Shown here: in pieces, positions 47,532-57,208 of the stretch | Numbering within the stretch: the stretch's first letter is position 1 | Layout: each line of letters opens with the position of its first letter | Assembly: GCA_009763385.1 (NCBI GenBank) | Contig: VDCT01000297.1 | Span: 248,001 to 312,000, forward strand | DNA length: 64,000 nucleotides | Direction of reading: 5' to 3' | Source: Coix lacryma-jobi var. lacryma-jobi | Taxonomy: Eukaryota; Streptophyta; Magnoliopsida; Poales; Poaceae | The notes under the pieces: generated by a model | Databases searched by the model: none | What the model was told of the DNA's origin: nothing | The model's input: only the letters and a program-made list of their open reading frames with translations | Translations under genes and position numbers: made by a program

Positions 47532-48259
47532 CAACTTCCTATCTTGTCAAAAAAAAACTTCCTATCGTAAGTAGATGGTCAGATCTGCATCTGCTTTAAT
47601 CCAAAATTGTGCCTCGCTGCCCACAGTATTACCGTCCTTGAGTCGCTTCATAGCCACATTCTGGAATGTTGTATTGTTGCACAACTCTCTTTGCTATGAT
47701 CCTTGTAATGTCAGGTCCTAATGTTCCTTCCTGTGATGAATGCTCTGATCAAACAGATTAACAACTTTGATTTTTAGTGCAGGTTGTAAGTTTTTGCTTG
47801 CATTTATGCATTAGTTACACAAATTTCTTTTCTTTTGTAATGAGCAGATCTGCTAAATTGAAGTTTTAGTACATTCTGCTGTTAATGATCTTAACATTAT
47901 TTTCTTTGATAGGTCTTCTCTACCCTGTCCAAAAGGTGAAGACTTCTCAAGGTGCCCTTAGTGCAGTTCTAGAACACACATATTAATCTAGTATTGTATA
48001 TGTCTATTTAATCTTGTGAGAGTGATCTAGCTTTATGGATATAACTAAAGTTTAAGTTGGTGTTGGTGTGAATCTTTATGTTGTTTAAACTATCTGGATT
48101 CTCCTCATACTTTGTTTTTTATTTAAACATTTGCTTATGCTTAATTAGGTCTATTTGTATTTTTAAAATAAATTATGCTTTAGTGTAGTACTCTCTCTGT
48201 CTCAAATTATAAGTCATTATAAGAATTTTAAAGAGTTAGAGTTTTCTATGTTTAACTAA
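47532..48259. other. Non-coding stretch between MITEs
   Basis: No ORF with recognisable similarity. A/T-rich; one short AG...GT-flanked piece near 47913-47934 could be an exon remnant but is too short to assign. Confidence 0.4.
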
Positions 48260-48489
48260 GGGCACACGTAGTGGTATGAGCTAGCTGCTAGCTCTAAGTC
48301 AACATCTCCAATAGTACTAACTCTTAGCAATAGCTCATAGTATAATTAGGCTCATATTTCATTCACACATGGTCTTGAAATGTGTGTATGAGCCTAGCTC
48401 TTGAGCAAGAGCTAACTCTTCTCTTTCTCTTATTAAAATATGATAAATATTCTAAGAGCTAGATTATGAGCTAACCATTGTGGCTGCCC
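48260..48489. mobile_element. Tourist-like MITE
   Basis: 230 bp with inverted ends GGGCACACGTAGTGG and CCATTGTGGCTGCCC, flanked by TAA (48257-48259 and 48490-48492). Internal AGCTAGCTGCTAGCTCTAAG and its inverted partner support a fold-back structure. Confidence 0.8.
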
Positions 48490-48492
48490 TAA

Positions 48493-48818
48493 GGGGGTGT
48501 TTGGTTTCACTCCACTAAACTTTAGTTACTAATCTTTAGTCTTTTTTAGTGGCTAAAATGTCAAACACCCTCACTAAAAAGGACTAAAAAACATGTTTAG
48601 TCTCTTTTAGGCTTTGTTTGGCTGCACACAAATACACCTCAATCCACGTGGTTTGAGAGAGATTGAGGTGTAATTTAGTTCAAGTTTCCCTCCAATCCAC
48701 TCTCACTCATGTGGATTGAGGTGTATTTAGGTGTAACCAAACAAGGCCTTAGTGGGGGTGTTTGGTATTTTAGCCACTAAAAATGACTAAAGTTTAGTGG
48801 AGTGGAACCAAACATCCC
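48493..48818. mobile_element. Tourist-like MITE containing another MITE
   Basis: Inverted ends GGGGTGTTTGGTTTCACTCC and the partner GGAGTGGAACCAAACATCCC, flanked by TAA (48490-48492, shared with the preceding MITE, and 48819-48821). It is interrupted by a second MITE at 48610-48748. Confidence 0.85.
48610..48748. mobile_element. Nested Tourist-like MITE
   Basis: 139 bp, starts GGCTTTGTTTGGCTGCAC and ends AACCAAACAAGGCC, flanked by TTA (48607-48609, 48749-48751), inserted in the larger MITE. Inner arms ACACCTCAATCCAC and GTGGATTGAGGTGT pair. Confidence 0.85.
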
Positions 48819-50230
48819 TAACTTAGAGTGATCTAGTTCTGCCATAGTCCAACGGTCCTTCTTAGAGTGTGTTGGGGATAAAAAAAACATGGTGATATGG
48901 TGGATCATGGCACTAGTGGGGTGGGCTCTATGGAAGACTAGGAATGACCTTGTTTTCTCTAACATATTGATAAAATCTCGTAAACAAGTTGTTTACAAGA
49001 CTTTTGGGTTTATGAAGTAGTAGATCAAAATGGCGAAGGAGGACGCGACCAAGAAGGACTGAAGGAGCTGGTGACAGAACTGGCTTTGAACTAGTATACT
49101 GCGTTGTTTTAGTGAAGTGGGGAATACGCTGCACTTGTCCGATGACTGTAATTATGGTGGAGAATTCTTCACTCGTACGGCTATCATGCTTCAGGCGTTT
49201 GCGGTGTTTTTCTCTTTTGTGGCCTGTTGTCGTGAGATTAGAAGCTGAAATAGACGTGAGGATCTTCATCGACCCTGGCCGGGCCATAGGTAGCGATCCA
49301 GGTCTGGTCCTATGTATTGAGCTAGCCTAGCTTGGGTCTGTTTGTCACGGAGCCGTATCTATACATGGCCAACGGGCCGGCCCAGGCCCAACCAAGGCCC
49401 AACCTGCCTGGGCCCGGGCCTGAGGCATGGCGGGATGACGGGCCGGCCCAAGGTCGGGCCTCGTCCCCAGTGTCAGCCCAGGCAGGCCTCGGGGCCGGCT
49501 CGAAGGCCCGTCGGGCCCGTGAGGTCTGCGGTAAGATTTAGCTTTTAAATCTATATATTTATATTTATTTATTTATTTATATATAAAGAGTGAGTTTTCT
49601 ATACTCCCGAGAATAATTACTCTCATCTTTAATACAACCACATTGTGTATGTGTGCATACTTATTTATCAATTTGAGTATGTTTATATACTTATTTTAAG
49701 ATACTTCAAATCTTACTTACACGAATTTTTTTGAAAGAACCCATACTTTTTATTATATTACTAAAATATCACTACACTATTATATAAAATAAGTATGACC
49801 ATATACTCTATGTATGCTTGTATACTTAACATATATGGTACTTTAGAATGTGTAGTATGATCATATACTTTGTCTACGTATACTTTGGCGGGTCATAAAC
49901 TCCATAAATCAAGAGATATACATATGAAAGTAATAATTACCCTATATATAAATATATGTATATTCTACATCCTAGGTGTAGAGTACTATTCTACACTAAC
50001 TTATTGTACTGAACAGAATTCAGTATCGTTCAGTAGTCGCGTGTCAGTATTATTAAGTATTTTTCGGTGCTAGGTGTAGTACTGACTCATACTGAACATT
50101 GTCCAGTAGTACTTAATATTTTTTCTGGTCAGTTTTGCCTAATGGTGAATAATATTCTACACCTAGGGTGTAGAATAGCACTGTCATGTATATGCATTTA
50201 TATATATTTATATACACTAGGTAAAATGCC

Positions 50231-50317
50231 CGTGCGTTGCTACGGTATATGAGTGAAGACCATATAAAAACTGCTCGTGCGTTGCTACGGTATATGAGTG
50301 AAGACCGTATAAATGTA
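50231..50317 (+). repeat. 45-bp tandem duplication
   Basis: The block beginning CGTGCGTTGCTACGGTATAT at 50231 recurs at 50276 with few changes. The preceding ACTAGGTAAAATGCC resembles the terminus of a common grass transposon group; the class is not assigned. Confidence 0.7.
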
Positions 50318-51373
50318 TTGTTATTGGTATGAGTTTAATACAAACATAATATACATACCTTCGAGAATCCACCTATACATATAGGTAATAACTTAATACA
50401 AGTCGTGTTTCCCCCCTTCGTACATCCACACATTCAGCGCTCGATGCCCACCCCACCAATGCACCTATTGGGTCCCACCATGCACTGTTCATCTTCCCCA
50501 CCGCACGCACGCCTACCCTACCCTCTCATTCCCCAACTTCGGTGGGGGCGACAGTAGGGCAGTTTAGTAGTCCTAGTGGCGGTGGAGGCGACCGGACCAG
50601 GATGAGACGGGGATGCTTGTCGATGAGTATAGATATGGCAACAACGAGGGGGTGAAGAAGGAGGTTGCCATAAGTGCGCTAAAGTTTCAGTGGAGCTCCA
50701 TGGTCGAAGCTCTGGCAAAATCCTATTGCGTCGTGGTGGGGCTATGGGCAATGATGGGGTGCGGGGTGTCTGAGAGGAGGAGAGCAGGGGAGAGGAGTTG
50801 TTGGCGTAAGAGAAAAAGGTCGTGGTGGTCCTAAACTTTTTTTTTTCATATCGACCTGCATGTACATTCTCTGGCAAGATGTTTCACCGATAGCGATATG
50901 ACTTAACTTTTTTGTTTTGTTATTTTTTTTTAATTTTTGTACGCGTATTATAGTACAATATCTAGATATTTTATTTTTCTCAATATTGAATTTGATTTGA
51001 ATCTTGATTCACCAACCATGAAGCTCAACGTGTGTAATATCAGGTGTTTAGTTTTTTGTCGGTTTCGATTTTGATTTGAAATATTATTCATCAATGATGA
51101 AGACAACATGTGGAATATGCAATCTATTTGGATCTTTGATCTTGATTTAAGGATTCATCGAGAGGATGGATGAGGGAACTACTCTTCTTGATTTTAAATT
51201 TTGATATTCGGAGAGAGACAGAGGAGAAATTTTAAGACTTGGATGTGAACTCGTTAATTATAGTTGGTATAAGGCTAACATGATAAAAAAATTCTAAACA
51301 TAGTCAAATATTCTAATGGATTCAAGTATTATGAATATACCATTATTTAATTTAACTTATGTAAGTTGGGAAT

Positions 51374-51628
51374 GTATGCTATGAAAACTAGCCTCATGTG
51401 CAAACTATAGAAACTCTAATCAAGACCACAGGAATCTAATCCGATGGTGAGTTATTTTAGCACTTAAATCTCTCCACTCATCTCATCTTAATACAAACAG
51501 GCGTGAGCACAGTGAAAGGGTCTAAGTGCTAAAATAACTCACCTTTACCTCTAACCATCAGATTAGATTCGTGTGGTCTTGATTAGAGTTTCTATAGTTT
51601 GCACAGAAGGCTCGTTTTCATAGCATAC
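51374..51628. mobile_element. Fold-back MITE with about 70-bp inverted repeats
   Basis: Left arm GTATGCTATGAAAACTAGCC pairs with the right arm ending TCATAGCATAC; the arms stay paired through CTATAGAAACTCTAATCAAG and ACCACA. The middle carries a further inverted pair (GAGTTATTTTAGCACTTA). No clear target duplication. Confidence 0.75.
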
Positions 51629-52226
51629 GTTCATGTAAGTTTAACATTAAATTTGTTGGGAAAATATGTACACCAATTGACTTGTTATTACTATTCACGA
51701 CAACTACATGGACTTGCACTACATAGTTGAGCAAAATATAATATATTTTATAATTAGACTTCATATCAATACTCTACTTGAGTAATCCTATCTCATATGA
51801 ATATATAGATAGATTGGATTAGATTATAAATTATGTAAGTCATTGATTTGTATGAAAAAATTTAGTGTGCAGAAATTTTGGTTTTTTTAGTATTATTAGG
51901 TATATATAGATTACATTATAGAAGGACATGAAGAGTTAAAAGATCTATAGTACTACATTTGTTATTTATTATTTTTATTTGTGTATAAGGAAAAATAGGA
52001 GAAAAAAAGAAAGAAAAAGTCACGTACCGACCGCATGTGGGGAAATGGAAACCGAAAGAAAATAAAAAACGGAAAAAAAGAGGAAACATTTCCGTTAAGC
52101 AAACATACCATATTTTTTTTAGAAGTTAATGGCCGAGGCTGAGTCGGATCATGATTATCGGTTAGACCAAAAAAATTAGTGTACATAAATTTTGCCTCTA
52201 TGATGTATTTAGATTAGAACAACAAC

Positions 52227-52442
52227 AATGTTGTAAACAGATTAAGACTTCTAGTTATCTTTACATTCACAGAGTTAGTTATAGGAGGCCATACCAAAAA
52301 AATGGTACCAAAAAAGAGGCGGAAATTTTGCCTCAATGTTGTAAACAGATTAGGACTTCTAGTTATCTTTACATTCACAGAGTTAGTTATAGGAGGCCAT
52401 ACCAAAAAAATGGTACCAAAAAAGAGGCGAAAATTTTGCCTC
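52227..52442. repeat. 108-bp direct tandem duplication
   Basis: Units 52227-52334 and 52335-52442 have the same length and differ at about two positions. Each contains GGTACC within ACCAAAAAAATGGTACC. Confidence 0.95.
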
Positions 52443-52642
52443 TTTATTATTAAAATAGGTATAGATTTATTTTTATAGAAAGATATATATTTTTATATAA
52501 ATATTATATATATCGGGCCGGCCCGTCGTGCCCAGGGCACGGCCCTAGGGGTCGAGCCGGGCCGGGCCGAGCCCGCCAACTGCCGTGCCGTGCCGGGCCT
52601 CGTGTCTCGTGGCCATCTATACCGTATCGTGCTCATGCCGAA

Positions 52643-53970
52643 CCAAAATATTCTATGGACATATATAGTTGGAACCAAACAGCGAAATAAACCCACTAAT
52701 CCACAACGAAGGACATGTTTAGATCGAAAAAATTACAAGATTCTCCGTCACATCGAATCTTTAGATGCATGCATGAAGTATTAAATGTAGCTAAAAAAAT
52801 TAATTGTACAGTTAATTGTACAGTTTGTCTGTAAAATATCAAAATAAATCTTTTGAGTCTAGTTAATCCATATTTAGACAAAATTTATCAAATAACAACG
52901 TACTCCGTAAGTGTTACAATAACTTTACACTAAAATTTCTACGGACTAAACACGTCCCCGGCAGTGTAAGAGGAAAAAGGTCAAAGCGCGCTGGGCCGAT
53001 GGCGCAGGAAAGCCACAGCAGATGAAACAGTCTCAGCGAACAGGAGAGGTTGTCGGTGAAGACGGCGTGCGAAGGAAGCCGCCAGGCAGCATGAGCATCT
53101 GCCATTGCCAACCTTACCCAAGTGCCCCCCAGCCTTTGCTGCAATAGCTAGGAGGAGCTCGGGGGCCAGAACTCGCCCGCCTGCCCCTTTGCCATCACGC
53201 TGACCGACCAAGTGACCACTGACTGTAACCACGGCCATCGAGATCGAGGGGCCGTCTCACTGTTCCAAAGACCAGTCCGTTGCGCCTGTGCGCACTGGCG
53301 TTTCCGTCCAGCTCCCCTCCCACGCGCGCAGGCGCAGCGGCAGGTGCCAGCCTGCTGCCCCTGCTGAGCGCCTGCCTGCGCAGCTGCTCCCGCTGGCGCT
53401 GCTGCTGACCTGCTGTCTGCTGCTGCTGATGCCGGCCGCTGCAGGACGTGGGCAGCGGCTGCCGCTGTGCAAACGCACGCAGATTCTGCAGCGCGCACTC
53501 TGCTCTGCGCCTGACCTGAACACTGACCGAAGTGACCCATCCTCTGCGCCGACTGCACCAGCACACCACCTCGCTGCGCAGCGCAGGAGCTCGCCTTGAA
53601 CTTGATGGAATCCCAGTCCCAGCCAAATCGCACGCCTGCCGCCTGTCCACCTGCGCTGCCCCTGTGCCTGTGCAGCAGCAGCTGTGCCTGCTGCCTGCCT
53701 GCCTGCCTGACATCGCCATACTGTATGCATGATGATGGCGGATGATGATACTACTAGCACGTCTTCCCGTTCCCGAGCCCTGACACCAGCACAAACCTGG
53801 AGACTACTAGTAGTACTGTTGGAGTGCCCTCCATTTTCATCTCCATTTCCCTTGCAAGCGAGAGCGAGCGAGCGAGCTCTCGTCGCCGTCGTCCTCTGTC
53901 TCGGTCCTCGGCGCTGCCGCAGCCTGCGTTGTTTAGCGAGCGCGGCCGGACAAAGAGCGGGCTCGAGGAG
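52643..53970 (+). other. Upstream region of the growth-regulating factor gene
   Basis: No coding gene. From about 53000 the sequence becomes GC-rich with GCTGCTGC- and CCTGCCTG-type simple repeats; from 53840 GAGCGAGCGAGC repeats precede the ATG. It probably holds the promoter and 5' leader of the gene at 53971. A long open frame on the opposite strand here is a composition effect. Confidence 0.55.
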
Positions 53971-55166
53971 ATGATGCTGAGCGGGCACGGCGGCGGGAGG
54001 CGCCTGTTCACGGCGTCGCAGTGGCAGGAGCTCGAGCACCAGGCGCTCATCTTCAAGTACATGGCCTCCGGCGCGCCCGTGCCGCACGACCTCGTCCTGC
54101 CGCTCCGCCTCGCCACCGGCGTCGACACCGCGCCCTCCCTCGCCTTCCCGCCCCAGCCTTCGCCGTCGCGTACGCCCTGCCCAGCCCCTCCATGCGCGCT
54201 TCTCTCCTCCTCCTCCTCGAGTTCTCGCCTGATCGTCGTCGTCGCTAGTCATCATCACCACTCATGACTCATGGGTTGTTTGTTTGTTTGTGCAGTGGCG
54301 TACTGGGGCTGCTACGGCTCGGGGGCGCCGTTCGGCCGCAAGCCAGAGGACCCGGAGCCGGGGCGGTGCCGGCGGACGGACGGCAAGAAGTGGCGATGCT
54401 CCAGGGAGGCCCACGGCGAGTCCAAGTACTGCGAGAAGCACATCCACCGCGGGAAGAGCCGTTCAAGAAAGCCTGTGGAAGTGACCTCCTCCTCCTCCGC
54501 CGCCACCTCCCCCGCCGCCGCCGCGGCGTACCGGCCGTCCGCGCTCTCCATCTCGCCGCCTCGCGCGGCCGACGCGCCGCCGCCGAGCCTCGGCCACCCG
54601 CAGCAGCATCTCCGCCACGGCGCCGCCCGCGGCCCCGCTGGCGCTCTCCAGCTCCACCTCGACGCGAGCCTGCACGCGGCGTCGCCTCCGCCGTCCTACC
54701 ACAGGTACGCCCACTCCCACCACGCTCACTACACGCCGCCGCTCTTCCCGGGCGGCGGCGGCGGCGGCGGCGGCGGCTACGACTACGGGCAGTCCAAGGA
54801 GCTTCGGGAAGCGGAGCTGAGGCGGCGGCACTTCCACGCGCTTGGGGCCGACCTGAGCCTCGACAAGCCGCTGGCCGCCGCCACCGGCTCCGACGCCGCG
54901 GAGAAGCCCCTGCGGCGTTTCTTCGACGAGTGGCCGCGGGAGAGCGGCGACACGAGGCCGTCGTGGGCGGGGGCGGAGGACGCGACGCAGCTCTCCATCT
55001 CCATCCCCGCGGCTTCGCACTCCGACCTCGCTGCCTCCGCCGCCGCGCGGTACCACAACGGTGAGCTAGCCGGCGAGCCAAAGACTCGGCTTTTATTGGT
55101 TCCTTGCGTTGCGTACAATCATCAGTTTGCTGATTGGTATAGTATTTGTTTAACGCAGGGGAGTGA
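53971..55166 (+). CDS. Growth-regulating factor (GRF) transcription factor
   Basis: GRFs are nuclear DNA-binding regulators of leaf, stem and grain growth that act with GIF coactivators. Three exons: 53971-54169, 54296-55060 and 55159-55166, all with GT/AG introns, giving 972 nt and 323 residues. The first codons are ATG ATG; no earlier in-frame ATG is present. QLQ domain at residues 13-47 (FTASQWQELEHQALIFKY) mediates GIF binding. WRC domain at about 84-126 with C91, C101, C112 and H115 (C-x9-C-x10-C-x2-H) and basic flanks provides DNA binding and nuclear localisation. Ala-, Pro- and Gly-rich stretches and a LSLDKPL motif follow. The last exon is only 8 nt and adds GG GAG TGA, so the protein ends HNGE. 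If intron 2 is retained, the frame runs 60 codons further to 55239. A miR396 site lies in the WRC part. The gene is intact. Orthologue number is not assigned. Confidence 0.93.
54460..54480 (+). promoter_or_regulatory. miR396 target site in the GRF coding sequence
   Basis: The sequence contains GTTCAAGAAAGCCTGTGGA, which is fully complementary to the core of monocot miR396 as I know it, with one mismatch near the miRNA 3' end. It codes for RSRKPVE directly after the WRC cysteines, the conserved site by which miR396 restrains GRF mRNA. Confidence 0.9.
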
Positions 55167-55796
55167 TCGGTGCATTTTCCTAGCTGCAAGCCTGCTGCAA
55201 CCTGCAACAGCGAGGAGTGATGGGGTGTGCATCTCGTAGCGGCAAACCCTTGCCTCTCTGCCATTGCGTGGTCAGCCGCTGAGGCTCAAAGCCTGAACCG
55301 AGTCAAGCAGTACTAGGACTCTACTAGTTGATCTTCCTTTGTTCCTTCGTAGCAGTACCAAATGTTTAGCTCGTTGTTTTGTGTGACATTTTCGTTCAGG
55401 TTCAGGTTGCTCCTATTGCTACGCTATCTCTGTTGTATGCTTTCTTCCAGTCTGCGATGCTAGCCTTGTGAGCACTTTTTCGGTGACCCACGTACCTCTG
55501 CGGCTCTGCCATTGATCGTTTGTCACATCCCGTGGGTTCTTCCTCACCGGACACGACACGTCTTCACTCGGCGATCTCTGCCACAGGACTCGGCAAAAGA
55601 CGCCCGCTTAATTAGTGCCTAACCTCACAGACCACGTTGATCCAGGAACAACTTCGTTCGCTCTATATTCAAATTCAAATGTTTTAGTTTTAGATTGAGC
55701 TTAAGTTTTTTTCCAGACCCAGTTACAGACGTAGACACTGAAAAAAACGAGCGCACATTTACCATACCCCTACTATAAACGCACGCACATATACAG
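55167..55796. other. 3' flank of the GRF gene
   Basis: Presumed 3' untranslated and downstream sequence. No further ORF is seen. From about 55740 (AAAAAACGAGCGCACATTTACC) the sequence resembles the tail of a repetitive element. Confidence 0.45.
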
Positions 55797-55888
55797 TGCT
55801 CTCATGAGCACCTCCGAAAAATCAAGTTGGACCGGTATACATTGCTCTCATGAGCACCTCTGAAAAATCAAGTTGGACCGGTAAATCT
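55797..55888 (+). repeat. 46-bp tandem repeat
   Basis: TGCTCTCATGAGCACCTC begins units at 55797 and 55843, each continuing with GAAAAATCAAGTTGGACCGG; a partial third GAGCACCTCTG follows at 55890. It borders the gypsy LTR at 55899. Confidence 0.85.
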
Positions 55889-55898
55889 TGAGCACCTC

Positions 55899-57150
55899 TG
55901 TCGGGGGAGCACCAAAGGGGTACCCCCAATCAACGCAAACAAATAGGTCAAATAGGTTAAACCTAGAACACCAATTAATAAACCCAGCTAGGCTAACCTT
56001 CCAAGAAACCAACCCCTCGGAGCCTGCAACGCTGGCCCACCGCCAGGGAGCTTAGACTTGCCAAAACCTTACCGACCGCCTCCTGGTAACCTACCCCTCG
56101 AGCCCGCTACAGCTATACACCGCCCCTCGGGACCCCGCGCGGGGACCCCGAGCCCCTCCAGCACGATAGCCTATCCCTCGAGGCTCATCACCCCTAGGCC
56201 TCGAGCTGGAGCTCAACCTCCGCTCACCCGAGCCCTCCGCGCCCGGCCTCGAGCGAGCGCTCCACTACCCTTCGAAGCCCCCCGCGAAGAGGAAGCTTCC
56301 TGCTCCTCAACCCCATACCGCGCATTTAATACATCCACCTACTCCAGTCACGTCCTCTGCAACCCGACGTGTACCACAGTGAACCAGGGCAGAGCCAAGT
56401 CTCGTTTTAACGACAAGCATGGGTAAAAAGGCACCAGTACGGCACTGTTAACCCATATCTTACACTGTTGCACGTCCAAGCCACGTCTCGAGGCCCGGAT
56501 ACCTGCTGCTCAATCGGGTTTCCCGGGACTTGCCCATACCTGCGGGGACTCGAACCCCCCGCAGGCGCCACCTCGAGGCCGGCTCTGAGTCCCTCGAGCC
56601 CTGGCTACTTTCACGCTATTGGAGGACAGGTATCCCAAGACCCGGAGGGACCCAGCCGTGTCCTGCACGTGCCGGGATGGGTGCTGTACGGCTTCCACGT
56701 CGCCACACCTCCACGTCCGCGCCCAGGATGGAGGCCACGCATCAAGGACGCCTCAACAGCAACACCCACGTTGGCTACAGTGGCTTCGACAAGACAGAGT
56801 TCCTGCCCTTCGCCATACCGAGCGTTGTACATGTCAATCCTGTGTAAACCCTAGCCTCCTCTTGATCTATAAAAGGGGACGCCAGGGCCCTTCGCGCAAG
56901 GGAGACAACAGACGAGTCCACACACACACATATACGAGTCCGGGCTCCGGTCCACGCTCAATGAGCTTGTATTCGCCTCTGTACAAGCACTTAGGTGCAA
57001 GTAATACAAGAACCTCCTCCCCCGCTGGACGTAGGGCCTTCTTTGCCCGAACCAGGATAAATCCTTGTGTCATCTTGCATCACCATCCAGGAAGAGAGCA
57101 CGCGATCATATTACTCGTTGGTGTCTACCCCCGGGTTCGAAACACCGACA
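55899..57150 (+). repeat. 5' LTR of a Tat-lineage Ty3/gypsy element
   Basis: 1252 bp with inverted ends TGTCGG/CCGACA. TATA box TATAAAAG at 56868. It is followed by a primer site at 57153. Left flank ACCTC is the presumed target duplication; the partner lies outside the window. Confidence 0.88.
56868..56875 (+). promoter_or_regulatory. TATA box of the gypsy LTR
   Basis: TATAAAAG followed by GGGACGCC, about 280 bp before the LTR end; the likely core promoter. Confidence 0.7.
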
Positions 57151-57152
57151 GT

Positions 57153-57170
57153 TGGCGCGCCAGGTAGGGG
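57153..57170 (+). other. Primer-binding site of the gypsy element
   Basis: TGGCGCGCCAGGTAGGGG, two bases after the LTR, is the form typical of RIRE2/Cinful/Grande-type elements. Confidence 0.8.
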
Positions 57171-57208
57171 CCTTCGCGTGTCGAAGTCGATTTCTCGTTG
57201 TTTTCTGG

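Larger units (their letters stand above)
49365..52614. mobile_element. 3.25-kb unit bounded by an 8-bp direct repeat (hAT-like)
   Basis: The exact 8-mer ATCTATAC flanks the unit at 49357-49364 and 52615-52622. The inner ends are GC-rich and loosely inverted (TGGCCAACGGGCCGGCC on the left; the complement of GGGCCTCGTGTCTCGTGGCC on the right). An 8-bp duplication is the hAT signature. The interior is AT-rich without a transposase ORF and contains a fold-back MITE, a 45-bp and a 108-bp tandem duplication. It would be non-autonomous. Confidence 0.5.

Noticed and set aside
53288..53599. 103-codon ORF upstream of the GRF gene
   Set aside because: Ala/Leu/Pro-rich translation of GCTGCTGC-type repeats without domain or splice context.
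53257..54261. 334-codon ORF on the minus strand upstream of the GRF gene
   Set aside because: Low-complexity GC-rich sequence with no recognisable domain and overlap with the GRF first exon.
54269..55264. 331-codon ORF on the minus strand opposite the GRF gene
   Set aside because: Arg/Ala/Gly-rich translation without domains, an effect of GC-rich codon use of the real gene on the plus strand.
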